Part shown: piece by piece, positions 47,618-64,000 of the stretch
Numbering within the stretch: position 1 is the first letter of the stretch
Layout: each line of letters opens with the position of its first letter
DNA from: Rhabditophanes sp. KR3021
Lineage: Eukaryota > Nematoda > Chromadorea > Rhabditida > Alloionematidae
Direction: 5' to 3'
Assembly (NCBI GenBank): GCA_963281155.1
Contig: CAUJLY010000004.1
Location: 2,294,001 to 2,358,000 of the forward strand
DNA: 64,000 nucleotides
Notes under the pieces: generated by a model
Database searches by the model: none
What the model saw: only the letters and a program-made list of their open reading frames with translations
What the model was told of the DNA's origin: nothing
Translations under genes and position numbers: made by a program

Positions 47618-49038
47618 CTCTTCAACAAATTCTCATGATGCATTTGGGAGTAACCCTTGTCAAGGTTTGGTTTGATCAAATTAATGTAAATTTGTTGACC
47701 GAATTCATTAATTGGGTCAAAACCAGTAGCTATCATACCATTCCAAAGGCCATTTCTTGAAGCTTGAATTGAAAGCAAAATAATTGCTTCATCGAGACGC
47801 ATGGATATGGCTTCTTTCATTTTATCAACCCAAGCCAACTCTTCGTAATTGACCAAATAAAGAGCAATCTTGTGAAGGATGACGTGAAAGTTGAAGCTGG
47901 TGGCAGCCATAGCTAAGGCTTTGAAGTTGGTCCAAATGGGTCTTTTAGTTGAGTATACTTGATAAAAAAGTTCCTTCATGGCATCAACGGAAAAGTCATT
48001 CATATTAATTGTAACTGGAGAATTAATTTCTTCCCCAATCAAGTCCTTAAAATACCCTGAATGAGATCCAATTACTGATTTGTAGGTCTTAAGAACAACA
48101 CCATTTCCAAAAGAAAGGTGCAGATCTCCTTCCTCAAAGCAAGGCAAGCGATCAATGTTCTTGTGGACAATTTCCACATCCACTGTCAACCTCTTCAATT
48201 TCATTTCCTCTCCAATGAAGCAAGTATAGGGGAACAGTCTCGTGCCTTGATCGCAATAGTGTTGGAATTGTCTGCAAACCACACCATTTTCATCAAAACT
48301 TCGAACCTTCAATTGCAATTGATAGATAACATCAACATTCTTAGAATCAGAAACGACAGACAACTCAAAATAATCATTCCCATCCTCTGATTTGCATCCT
48401 TTGACAACAAGTGATGCTTCATCTGTCTTGAAAATAATTGCTTCTTCATTATTAGTGCATGGCCCCTGAGTGATAGTCTCCCCATCATTCTTCAAGTTAA
48501 CAGACAATCTGGATAGTAACCCAATCATACCTTTTCTTTCTTTTGCAAAGACAGATGTGTTGTAGGAGATAGCTTTACTTACAACCTCCAATTCCATTGA
48601 AATGTTTTTTTCCAAAGCTTCGGCAGAGAGATAAATTGCGTAAGGATCAAGATTGCTCCCTTGTTCAAAGCAAGTTTCAAAAGTTTTATCGATTTGCCCC
48701 ATTCTGTCATAAGCTGTCATCTTCGTCTTCAACTTGTAAACAGCATTTATGCTTTTGTTCTTAGAGAAAACAGAAATTTGGACGAAAGACTTTTCTTGAT
48801 CATCTTTCATGTCCTTTAGTTGCAAAAAACCTTCGTCCATTTGAAATTTAATTATTGTTTCACCCTTTTGCCCAGGACAGCATTTAGAAATGTCGAGACC
48901 ATTTGTAACAACAATGGACATTTTGGAAAAGACTCCAGTACTTGGTGACAATCCGTAAATAGTGGAGTATTTGAATTCAGAATCCCATTCTGGAGCAGTT
49001 TCAGCAGAAATGGTCGACAAGTTGCTTGAATTGACCAT
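47605..49038 (-). CDS. MATH-BTB domain protein
   Basis: A single exon of 477 residues. Two successive MATH/TRAF-like beta domains (about 40-150 and 185-300) share recurring features (YKLKTKMTAYDRMGQ and YQLQLKVRSFDENG; each ends with a long-range Pro-Tyr segment). A BTB/POZ domain follows (about 310-410; VLKTYKSVIGSHSGYFKDL and the LAMAATSFNFHVI helix), then a C-terminal helical part. MATH-BTB proteins are substrate adaptors of CUL3 ubiquitin ligases and are greatly expanded in nematodes. The double MATH arrangement is unusual but occurs in such families. The 3' end lies in a 45-bp duplication. Confidence 0.82.
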   Translation of the reverse strand: MVNSSNLSTISAETAPEWDSEFKYSTIYGLSPSTGVFSKMSIVVTNGLDISKCCPGQKGETIIKFQMDEGFLQLKDMKDDQEKSFVQISVFSKNKSINAVYKLKTKMTAYDRMGQIDKTFETCFEQGSNLDPYAIYLSAEALEKNISMELEVVSKAISYNTSVFAKERKGMIGLLSRLSVNLKNDGETITQGPCTNNEEAIIFKTDEASLVVKGCKSEDGNDYFELSVVSDSKNVDVIYQLQLKVRSFDENGVVCRQFQHYCDQGTRLFPYTCFIGEEMKLKRLTVDVEIVHKNIDRLPCFEEGDLHLSFGNGVVLKTYKSVIGSHSGYFKDLIGEEINSPVTINMNDFSVDAMKELFYQVYSTKRPIWTNFKALAMAATSFNFHVILHKIALYLVNYEELAWVDKMKEAISMRLDEAIILLSIQASRNGLWNGMIATGFDPINEFGQQIYINLIKPNLDKGYSQMHHENLLKRCLC

Positions 49039-49513
49039 CGTGGCAACACCAAATAAAAAGCGACCATTTCATACTTTAGAATGTATTATATTTCCACTGT
49101 ATCCCTATAAATATGCATATAACACTTTAATTAGATCTGAATTACAAAGTGACTCACAAATAGTGGGTAAATTGGAATGAATAAATGAGAACCGTTTAAT
49201 TTATGCAATAAATATATCACCTAAGACTATATTTAGTTAAATGTTTATTTATTATTTCTATAATTTAATATTTACTATCAAAATTATGAAGACCCACTAC
49301 TGAGTAGGTAATAGTTAATTTGTCATCTGCTATTTAAATAAAGTACTTGGTGTGTTTATTCGTTTGAATTAGTCTTGTTAGAGGTATTGATCAGTAAACT
49401 CATTTCTTTTTTACTCTCTCCTTGAAGCTCTGTATTTTCAATATCGAAAAAATATGTTTGATATACCACTTCAAAACGTTTAACAACAAAATAGATTAAA
49501 TCATAGTTAAAAG
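49039..49513. other. intergenic spacer
   Basis: AT-rich sequence upstream of the MATH-BTB gene and before the next coding-like frame. Nothing is recognised. Confidence 0.4.
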
Positions 49514-50189
49514 CCGAAGAATAATCAGATTAGTGATGAGAGTGACTCCCAGCCTCCTCAAGAATCAAAAAGAAGAAATAACTTCAGTTCGAAGGCATTA
49601 CAATCAAAAGGTAGCACTATTGCTTCAAGATCTAAATCTGTGGCTGATGAAGGAAAGCATCCCAAAACCAGTGATCTGAAAACACACAACGTTGAATCTC
49701 TGGCGTCCCTCAAATCCACTGAACCCAGCCAAAAAGAAGTATCTGCTAAACCACTCGTTTCAGTTAAAACTGCCGGATTCAGTACGTCTGATGATGACGA
49801 ACTGCCATCTAAAAAGAAAACTGGAGCAAGTCGAATTACACAAAGGAACTCTCACATTGTGCAAATTTTCTCCCTCCAGGAAATTTAAAACCCGCTATTA
49901 AAGTGATGAATTTATTTTCAATAAGCATTTCATCTCATTTAACTAACTAACGTATTTGTGCTTATTTCTGTAATTCCATCCACAAAGATCAATTCACGAA
50001 GTAAGCCACTACGTAATAATCTTTTAATTATTATTATTTGTCAGACAGACTCTGTAAATGCTGTATGGTTAATAATGCTCCATTTGCACATTCGTTGAAA
50101 ACCAACTTAAATTTATTAAAAATTTCTCCTACAAATGCAACAAATTATGCGGACAAAGAAGTTTTTGTAGCTCTAATAGAAGTTCAAAG
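49514..50189 (+). CDS. unidentified Ser/Lys-rich gene, probable exons only
   Basis: A frame open from about 49511 to 49888 encodes a hydrophilic, Ser/Lys/Asp-rich segment (SDESDSQPPQESKRRN, later STSDDDELPSKKK) typical of a disordered nuclear protein. It has no ATG near its 5' end, so earlier exons are missing or it starts internally. A second likely exon, 50045-50189, follows a very good acceptor (TTATTATTTGTCAG) and ends at a GT donor; it reads RLCKCCMVNNAPFAHSL with three clustered cysteines. How the two connect is unclear, since the frame after 49888 is ambiguous. I do not recognise a family. Confidence 0.35.
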
Positions 50190-50639
50190 GTATCTTTTTA
50201 AATATTTTTACTTGATTTGCAAGACATTTGTGCAGTTAGAGAACTACTTTTTAGAGTAATTGTTATACCATTTCCATTTAAAGAAGTTTTTACTAGATAA
50301 TCGAAATTCCTTTAATAATCTAGGTGGTATTACAAAATGCTATGAAAGCTGTATTTACGTATAATCAAAATCAACATTGACCGAATCCAGTATTATTTTG
50401 TCAACTCAAAATGTATGCAGTTCAAAAATATAATTTAAAATTCTCACTACAACTAACATATAGATATAAACAAATTTTTTGTTTAATTGGCTATTACGGA
50501 TTAATTTTATTTAGATACATAAATTGTTTTACATAAACAATGTGAAATGATTGATATTAATTCGTTACAAAACAACTATTATTAATAACCCGCTTTCCTG
50601 CTAACGCTTCTGCTTATTTTTATATTTATAATTATATTT
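50190..50639. other. spacer
   Basis: AT-rich; possible continuation of the preceding unidentified gene but no convincing exon is seen. Confidence 0.35.
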
Positions 50640-50918
50640 TTAAGGATGTAATTGTTGAATAGTTGTCCAAGGATCATTGGGATGGAAGTTGATTTCGCAC
50701 ATCCCATTAAACATATTAAATGGTGGATTGATGAAGCCTTCAGCGCATTGTCTTATCATGTTACTCCAAAACAAAGGCAGTGCGAAGAAACATAGCGTAA
50801 CGAGGAATCCAGTAGCTCGTTGAGCCATCAAAACAGCTTTGTTTTCATTGTCCAGCATAGTTTCCAACTGCTCCTTTTGAAGAATAGTTCTCTTAGCGTT
50901 ATTAGACAGTCTTCTCAT
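50640..50918 (-). CDS. small single-pass membrane protein
   Basis: A 92-residue single-exon frame starts MRRLSNNAKRT. Acceptor CTATTTTAG lies one base before the ATG, as expected for trans-splicing. A charged helix (about 12-35, QKEQLETMLDNENK) leads to one transmembrane segment (about 42-62, ATGFLVTLCFFALPLFW), then a C-terminal part with three cysteines overall. The ATG at 50951 in the same frame would precede the acceptor and is not preferred. No known family is recognised; a mitochondrial or ER membrane accessory protein is possible. Confidence 0.55.
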   Translation of the reverse strand: MRRLSNNAKRTILQKEQLETMLDNENKAVLMAQRATGFLVTLCFFALPLFWSNMIRQCAEGFINPPFNMFNGMCEINFHPNDPWTTIQQLHP

Positions 50919-51456
50919 CCTAAAATAGTATAAATATGTAGATTTAAACAAATGAACGTGAATTTATTTATAACCAATCGACTTTTTTTGTATTTTGCCC
51001 TAGTATTAATTTATACAGGGTCATTTTAAAAACATCCCAAAACTATTGGTTAAAGAGAAGGTCAAATAATCGTTAACTATTAATTAGGAGGCTCTTTAAA
51101 TAATGTAAAATAACTAGGACATTCTGTCTTGTGATTACGAAATCATATGGAATAACTGAACTTTAATTTGTTTAAAATATAGGAGGCAGATTTAATGTCT
51201 CAACTCCCAACGACATAAGTATTGATGAGTCTATGAAAAAGTGAAAATTTCAAACATAAAAGTACAAATGATAACCTCCAAAAACTTATAATAGTTTTAA
51301 GACTTATAAAGCTACACATTCACATTGTAGAAAATTATAATGATGGTTAATGGAATGTTTAATGCGATTTTTAATGCATTTTTGGTGAGGCTTATATGAT
51401 TGTTGCATTGCTTGTTTTTAATTAGTTGTTTTTTAGGTAAACCTCTTTTATTTTTA
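50919..51456. other. intergenic spacer
   Basis: AT-rich sequence between the small membrane protein and IMPACT. No gene or repeat is recognised. Confidence 0.45.
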
Positions 51457-52291
51457 TCAATCCATCATAATATTATTAACACAGTCTCTGGTAATGTTGT
51501 TAATATGTCTGAAACGGTCTGGTCCGAGTTGAATTCCTCCATACCATCTTGAAACAACAACAATCAAATCTTCGGCTTTCATCAAATGTAGAACTTGAGC
51601 CATCTTTGCCCCTGCACCTGATTCTCCATCATCGTCACAATCATGGGAAACATAATTTTGTAAGGAAAATCTGTAAGCATACATGTTATGCGTTGCATTC
51701 GCTATCTTCTTAACTTGCTTTAATTTCCATAATACCATGTTGACCTACAAAAAAGAGCATAAGATGTATATAGTTTTTGTAAACTTTTTTACTTCTTCCA
51801 TATTTTTAACCCGTGCTACGTGACCTTGGAAAACACTTTTTCTGTCTGTCAATGTGTCACTAGAAATAATAGATGGAATAATTGAATTTTCGTAGGGTTG
51901 AACATGTTCTTCTGTACTCATTTTATCTTCAACACTTGATTCTGTTTCCAAAGCTGGAATTGCGCTTTGAATAATATTTATACATTCATAAACAGCTTGA
52001 CTCCCAAAATACTCTTTGCAAATATCATTTAACTTCTTCTTAATACTTTCCTTGAATTCAATTGAAACTGATGGACCAGAAATAAAGTATTGTGGGGAAG
52101 CACTGCAATAATGTCGTAACATAATAATATATCAAAAAAGCATACCTTAATGGATATTGTGATGGAAGAGTGAAAACAACAAAACAATCTTTTAATAAAT
52201 TAATTTTAAACGATCTCTCATTAACAATCTCCATAATATCTTCAAAAATCATTAAATTAGATTGGATTTCCATCTCAACATCGTTATCCAT
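51457..52291 (-). CDS. IMPACT: IMPACT homologue (GCN2 inhibitor, YIH1)
   Basis: Three exons: 52291-52146, 52102-51793 and 51744-51457, with introns of 43 and 48 nt, give about 247 residues. The N-terminal RWD domain (about 15-90) includes FVVFTLPSQYPL at the splice. A linker with acidic residues precedes the IMPACT/UPF0029 domain: LTDRKSVFQGH, then KIANATHNMYAYR, HDCDDDGESGAGAK and VVVSRWYGGIQLGPDRF. These are the family's signature motifs. IMPACT competes with GCN2 for GCN1 and so restrains eIF2-alpha phosphorylation during amino-acid stress. Together with eIF2D and NOG1 it is one of three translation-related genes in the window, but the genes are not adjacent. Confidence 0.93.
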
Positions 52292-59454
<7,163 letters not shown>

Positions 59455-59561
59455 GGAATAAATTCAACTCATTTATTAAGACGGAGTTCAAAATATAAAT
59501 ATACAATTATTGCAGTTATACATTATAATTTATGTCGAAATAAAATATTTTCAATAAAATT

Positions 59562-59759
59562 CTATTCATTATCTGTCAGTAAGGTTGCTTCTCCATCTTT
59601 AATCGCAATTGATGTCAGTTGTAGCTCTTGGTTTGTTGATTTGTTAGACAATTTATCGCGAAGTAGAAAATGGTAAATAAGGACTATGATTGTTGATAAA
59701 ATTACAAATCCAATAGCCAAAGATATTTCCCATTTTTGAATGCTTGACAATGACTCCAT
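59562..59759 (-). CDS. small single-pass membrane protein
   Basis: A 65-residue single-exon gene starting MESLSSIQKWEI, with acceptor TTTAATTTCAG ending at 59768, eight bases before the ATG. One transmembrane helix (about 11-32, SLAIGFVILSTIIVLIYHFL) is followed by a basic stop-transfer RDK and a polar cytosolic tail ending in TDNE. It is convergent with RGL, 168 bp between stops. I do not recognise the family. Confidence 0.55.
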   Translation of the reverse strand: MESLSSIQKWEISLAIGFVILSTIIVLIYHFLLRDKLSNKSTNQELQLTSIAIKDGEATLLTDNE

Positions 59760-60198
59760 CCGGAAGTCTGAAATTAAAGAAATTATAATATGTACACTGC
59801 AAATCATTAATGAAATGTATCAACTAAACTAAAATATAATTCAAAGTTCCGATCGTTATCTTTCTTACTGAAAATATTGACGACAACCACCGTCCTACAA
59901 TCTTAAATACTATCACACAATGTTTTTAGATTCCCAAACTCACAAAAGCCAAGTTACATCAAAAATATGACACAATTCCATTATAATATCCAAGTAATTG
60001 ATTTCATTTAATGTGTAAACAGTTGCAAACATTCATAATACATTTTATTAGCTTAATTTATCAATTTATGTTGACATAATTCATTTTTGAAACACATACA
60101 TCATCAACCCAAATTTCTTAGAACGAACAAATTGGAAAAGTACGTACTTACTTAGGATTAATTTATTTGTCGTTTTGGATCCAAAATAAAGTTCCAAG
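59760..60198. other. divergent promoter region
   Basis: Between two divergent small genes. AT-rich with no repeat or RNA gene recognised. Confidence 0.45.
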
Positions 60199-60573
60199 AT
60201 GGTCTATGTTAGTCGTGCTACCCGCATTGCCCGAGTATTAAAAGCTCTTCCACACCATTTATGGAAAACATACCCTGAGCAAATGGCCTTCTACTCAACT
60301 TTCGGAGTTGTATCTGTCGGTCTATTTGGGTACAGAATTAAACAATATCTCGAAGGAAGAGACGAAAAGCCTTATTACAGAGGATATTACGACATCGTCA
60401 GACCTTCTGATCCAATTGCTCTTCAATGGAGAACTCCAACTGTACGTTACCTTATCATATGCATAAATTTACTCATTTTATTTCAGGACTATCCAGCTCC
60501 ATACCTTACTAACAGAGAAAATGTCAACTGGGAAACTGTCGACAGAGATTATGGCTACAAATCGAAAATTTAA
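60199..60573 (+). CDS. small mitochondrial-type protein, possibly a respiratory complex accessory subunit
   Basis: Two exons, 60199-60441 and 60487-60573, give 109 residues. The 45-nt intron (gtacgt...tttcag) is divisible by three and stop-free, so the gene also reads as one 124-codon frame; the intron-encoded part is hydrophobic and out of character. The N-terminus is basic and amphipathic (VSRATRIARVLKALP). One hydrophobic segment follows (AFYSTFGVVSVGLFGYRI), then a Tyr/Arg-rich tail (KPYYRGYYDIVRPSDP) ending DRDYGYKSKI. Composition and topology resemble single-pass complex I accessory subunits, but I cannot name the subunit. Confidence 0.65.
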   Translation: MVYVSRATRIARVLKALPHHLWKTYPEQMAFYSTFGVVSVGLFGYRIKQYLEGRDEKPYYRGYYDIVRPSDPIALQWRTPTVRYLIICINLLILFQDYPAPYLTNRENVNWETVDRDYGYKSKI

Positions 60574-60767
60574 TTAATTGATGAAAATCAAATAATTTTT
60601 ATAAAACTGTCGTTTAATAGGAATACATTGCGTGAGTGGTGCATTACATAAAAAATACAAATATAGTTTATTCAATAAAATTTGAATCTTTTTATTATTC
60701 ATATTCTTCAGTCTTTTTATAAATAATACCGCATTTTAAAAGAGTCTATTCGATGATATATTATGAT

Positions 60768-61226
60768 TAGAAGATCTTTGACTTTTGTTGGCGTTGCTGG
60801 AAGTGTTTGTTTGGTAAAGAACCAAGAAATAAATCAAACAATAATACTTCGGATAATTCAGCCATAAGTCCTATTCAAAAGTATGATTTCGGGAGAGGTT
60901 TTAACTTTGTACTTAAAAGATCATATGTATCTATTCCGTCCACTCGATGTTGCCCTAAATCTGCAGAAAGCCAAACTCACTCGAACCAAGGTAGTTTACT
61001 TTCTCTCAAGCCATCCCCGACCAACAAAGAATGGCAAGCAAATTTTATTCGCGATGAAGTTATCAAGCTCTTAAATTGCGTCGAAGATTGGCTTAGTGGA
61101 AAAAGAGGATCCAAAAATTATGCCAGACCACCCCTCTGCTTAGAACTCCAAGACATTCTCAGCACATGTCAAAGAAATTTGTACTCAAAAGGGATTGCTC
61201 CAATCCAAGATTTCTCATCCAAATGA
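60768..61226 (+). CDS. unidentified small protein, start uncertain
   Basis: A frame open from about 60768 to TGA 61224-61226 encodes about 150 residues, with a Cys/Trp-rich beginning, a Ser/Asn-rich middle (SNNNTSDNSAISP) and a helical end (IRDEVIKLLNCVEDWLSGKRG, ELQDILSTCQRNLY). The frame has no clear ATG start; an out-of-frame ATG at 60763 begins a signal-peptide-like stretch (MIRRSLTFVGVAGSVCL), so a frame break or a missed splice near 60805 is possible. Composition looks coding. No family is recognised. Confidence 0.45.
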
Positions 61227-61797
61227 CTTTTACCCAAAGTTCGGAAAAACATTTGACTATTCTAATCATTCTCGTCCCATATATTAATAAATTAAAGTTT
61301 AAAATATTATAACATACTTTGCAGATTGTCCTCGCATTAACATTATTTAATATGACTAAATATTATTGAAGTTTAATCTAAAAATAAAATGTGACTATAG
61401 TTTGTTCATTTTTTGTATCTTTTAAATTGGATTAATTTTGATAATAAAATAAAGCGTAATATATTATTCAATCTAAAAAATTTAAAACTTTAGACTGTTG
61501 CGTTTGTATATTTTAAATTGTTATAATTTGTGTATTTTATGAATGTTATGTACCTACAGGACATTTTTAAATTTGATAAAAATATTATTTGATGAGATTA
61601 CAAAGTGAGGCAGGAAAGAGTGAATAATTTGAACTTATTCAACCTAAATTGTCGATTGTCGATTGCTTTGTTTAGAGTGACTAAGCTGCTGTTTGTATTT
61701 AATTTATACCAAGTTATTTAAAAAAGACACATATTATCATCTTTTTTTGCTTTATAAACGTCTGCTTTCTTTTCATAAAAGTCAAACATATACCTCG
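61227..61797. other. intergenic spacer
   Basis: AT-rich sequence upstream of the ABCB gene. Nothing is recognised. Confidence 0.45.
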
Positions 61798-64000
61798 ATG
61801 ACAGCAGAGTCTAGCATTAAAATAGTAGGACCGAAGAATGCGGCTTCCTTTTGTAAAATGGTTAGTTCATATTTGTATTATCAATATTAATTAACTAGTT
61901 GTCTTTCGCAAATTGGTATGACTATATTTTACTAGCATCCGGAATAATTTTCTCGATTTGCGGAGGAGCACTGGCCCCTTTTAACTCAATTATTTTCCGT
62001 GGAATAACCAATACTTTATTGAATGGCCAATCACAATGGGAAAATGGAACTTTTGAAGGCGAGATATTTCAAAAAGCTATTTATTATTACGTTTGGATGT
62101 ACGTTTATATTGCTGTAATTATCATGCTTTGTGCTTTTATTGCGGTAAGTAATTAAAAGTTATTTATTGTATAATTGTTTTGTTCAAGATGATTAGTTTT
62201 TACACACTATGTGAGCGTCAAATTACTCATATTAGAACAAACTACCTAAAATCAATCTTAAAACAGGATATGGCTTGGTTTAATACAAACGAAACAGGAA
62301 AATTGACAACAACAATGTCTTCTGGTATTGAAAAAATTCGAGCTGGTATGAGTGATAAATTAGGCGTCTTAATTCAATCTGTTACTCATCTTTGTGTTGG
62401 TATATGTGTGGGATTCTTTTTAAATTATAGAATTGCTTCTTTTATGATTTTTGTTGCCCCAATTTTGATGATATCATTTTGGTGGTCTGGAAAACTAGTT
62501 AAAAAAGCAGCTTCAAAGGAATCTGACGCATATGGGGCGGCAGGAGCTGTTGCGGATGAAGTCTTAAATGGAATTAAAATAGTAATGGCCTTTAATGCTC
62601 AACAATTCGAACTCGAAAGGTATGAAAAATTATTGCAACGAGGAGTTAAAATGGGGATCAAGAAGGCATATTTAACAGCTATTTTTGGAGGTTGTCGTCT
62701 TAATTCGCATTCGTATTAATTTAATTTTAATTTTAGGTAAGTAAAGAATAGTCGCAATAATGTACAAGATGACAGCTAATCATTATCGAAACGTTTATTA
62801 AAAGAGGCAAAAATGAGCATAATATTATTAAGAAGTATCTTCAAGAGAGAAACAGGTTATATTCATATAAATACTCTCCTAACTTTCTTAGTGTCTCAGG
62901 ATGAGTAGGGCGCCAAAGAGCATGGTCTGATTGGTGCAGCAGTTGCACAAAGTTGAAAGAAAATAGTTGATTGCATGCTCAATAACAAAAGCGACATCCT
63001 TCGTAAACTTTTCTGTTGAGTAGATCATTTTTATAAAGCCATTATTTTTAAGCAATAGAGCGAAAACGGTTTCTTTTTTGTCATTGGGTCGATATTACCA
63101 TAGCCAGACAAAAATCTTTAGAATGGTCTTTGAATCTTGGGATCGGTTCTTCATTTTCTTGGCCTCACTGTATCTCTTGCAAGATATATATGACTACGTT
63201 TAGCAGTCCCATCCAAAAAGAACAACTACTTATTTAACTTGATTAGTTAAGCTTACTGCTTCTTCCCAGAATCTTTTTCCAATGAAGTTCCTGTCTTTCC
63301 AAATAGATCATCATTCAACTTAACAGCAGTCGTTCTTGTTTTTCTGCATGTTCTATTAAGCCAATGAGAAGATGCATAACAACCACGTTCACAATATAGA
63401 CATGTGAGAGGGTAAGCAATATCAGCCGTTCCTTCATCTTCTTTTTGTCTGATTACATTTATAACAAACACCCCAAATTCCTCGTCTTGTCCGGTATCTG
63501 CTATTAACTTTGATTTGAGCCTGGAACTGCACTCTGTTTCACAATAAGGGACGTTGGCACTTGTATCTTTTTGTTGTGAAGCAAAATAAGATAAAACAGC
63601 AGATGTGACAACACTTTAGGATAACCTAAACCTTTGGCTTTATCATAGTCATCAACAAAGTTGCCTCTAACGGGTGTTCGTGTACTTCTATCCACTTGAG
63701 AAAGAATTTCGTATCTTGCCATTTCATCCTTGTAATTTTCTTGTCCTTTTAAAGGTTTGACAGCATCTTTGATTAGAAATAGATTTACCCGTTCCTCTGA
63801 CTTTTCATGAACTATATTTCTGAACTGCTCATTATCAATCAGTGTCTTTCTAAAACATGATTAAATAAAAAATTATATCATTAATTGTGGTTTGTTAATA
63901 TCAATCAACTATTTTTGAGGTATTTTTTTTGGAATCCTTTTCATCTCAATGGCTGTGGTTTTTTGGTTTGGAATCAAATTAATTCAAAGTGAAGGTGAAA
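61798..64000 (+). CDS. ABCB-type transporter (P-glycoprotein), 3'-partial
   Basis: Exons 61798-61860, 61899-62144, 62189-62690 and 63920 onward (running off the window), phases consistent. The N-terminus is a short cytosolic segment (SFCKMLSFANWYDY), then TM1 (LLASGIIFSICGGALAPFNS), a glycosylatable extracellular loop (NGTF), TM2, the family's ICL1 segment (RTNYLKSILKQDMAWFNTNETG), TM3-TM4 and the ICL2 motif (ADEVLNGIKIVMAFNAQQ). Exon 4 starts TM5 (FFGILFISMAVVFWFG). This is the first transmembrane domain of a P-glycoprotein-like exporter; the nucleotide-binding domain lies beyond the window. The intron between exons 3 and 4 is 1229 nt and holds an antisense GIY-YIG copy. Confidence 0.9.
62888..63849 (-). 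pseudogene. GIY-YIG nuclease-like copy 4, antisense in ABCB intron 3
   Basis: Acceptor AATCATGTTTTAG (AG 63851-63850) opens a frame rich in charged residues (NIVHEKSEERVNLFLIKDA, then MARYEILSQVDRSTRTP). A frame break near 63620 leads to a Cys-rich block (YCETEC, and CLYCERGCYASSHWLNRTC) that ends in TAA near 63255. Beyond it, broken into three frames, comes HIYLARDTVRPRK, then NNGFIKMIYSTEKF, DVAFVIEHAINYFL and CTNQ, matching the YIG strand and the E..A..E..I..LTN region seen in copies 1-3. Stop TAA 62890-62888. At least four lesions make this the most decayed copy. The Cys-rich block is not seen in the other copies and may be a separate domain. Confidence 0.42.

Overview
The window is AT-rich, intron-containing animal DNA. 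A transthyretin-like secreted protein, a MATH-BTB protein, a bestrophin, very short introns (often 42-50 nt) with TTTTCAG/TTTTAG acceptors, and isolated acceptor-like sites a few bases before start codons (suggesting spliced-leader trans-splicing) all point to a nematode. The species cannot be named from the sequence. All functional calls come from reading translated sequence and remembered family features; no search was run.

Layout. 1-8.4 kb: 3' part of an LRRC9-like leucine-rich protein, a small secreted Cys-rich protein, eIF2D, and the ribosome-biogenesis GTPase NOG1. 9.4-22.3 kb: an Ada2-type SAGA adaptor, MBOAT7-like acyltransferase, transthyretin-like protein, SLC35F-type carrier, the Brix protein RPF1, a bestrophin, and phosphocholine cytidylyltransferase. 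24.4-32.8 kb: an eight-exon TRPM channel. 32.8-40.6 kb: a gene-poor stretch. 40.6-46.4 kb: a 13-exon Na+/Ca2+ exchanger. 47.6-52.3 kb: MATH-BTB protein, an unidentified exon pair, a small membrane protein, and IMPACT. 54.9-59.4 kb: a RalGDS/RGL-type GEF. 59.5-64 kb: three small genes and the 5' part of an ABCB transporter running off the edge.

The most unusual signal lies inside introns. Four introns of three plus-strand genes (exchanger introns 4 and 7, RGL intron 2, ABCB intron 3) each carry, on the opposite strand, coding-like sequence that I read as the same family: the C-terminal part of a GIY-YIG nuclease of the LEM-3/ANKLE1 type. The copies are diverged from one another. Three carry stops and/or frame breaks; the fourth is a short 5'-truncated fragment without a visible break. 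Most keep a good splice acceptor at their 5' side. Further antisense coding-like tracts, not from that family, sit in TRPM introns 1, 6 and 7 and in RPF1 intron 2. This looks like a dispersed, decaying, possibly mobile gene family using introns as landing sites, although ordinary nested genes plus sequence errors remain an alternative.

A second theme is single-base frame breaks at A/T homopolymers in otherwise well-conserved genes (LRRC9 twice, RPF1, RGL). They look like run-length errors in the assembly, so frame breaks elsewhere should be judged with that in mind. The host genes are mostly single-copy housekeeping or signalling genes with no evident operon-like functional linkage.
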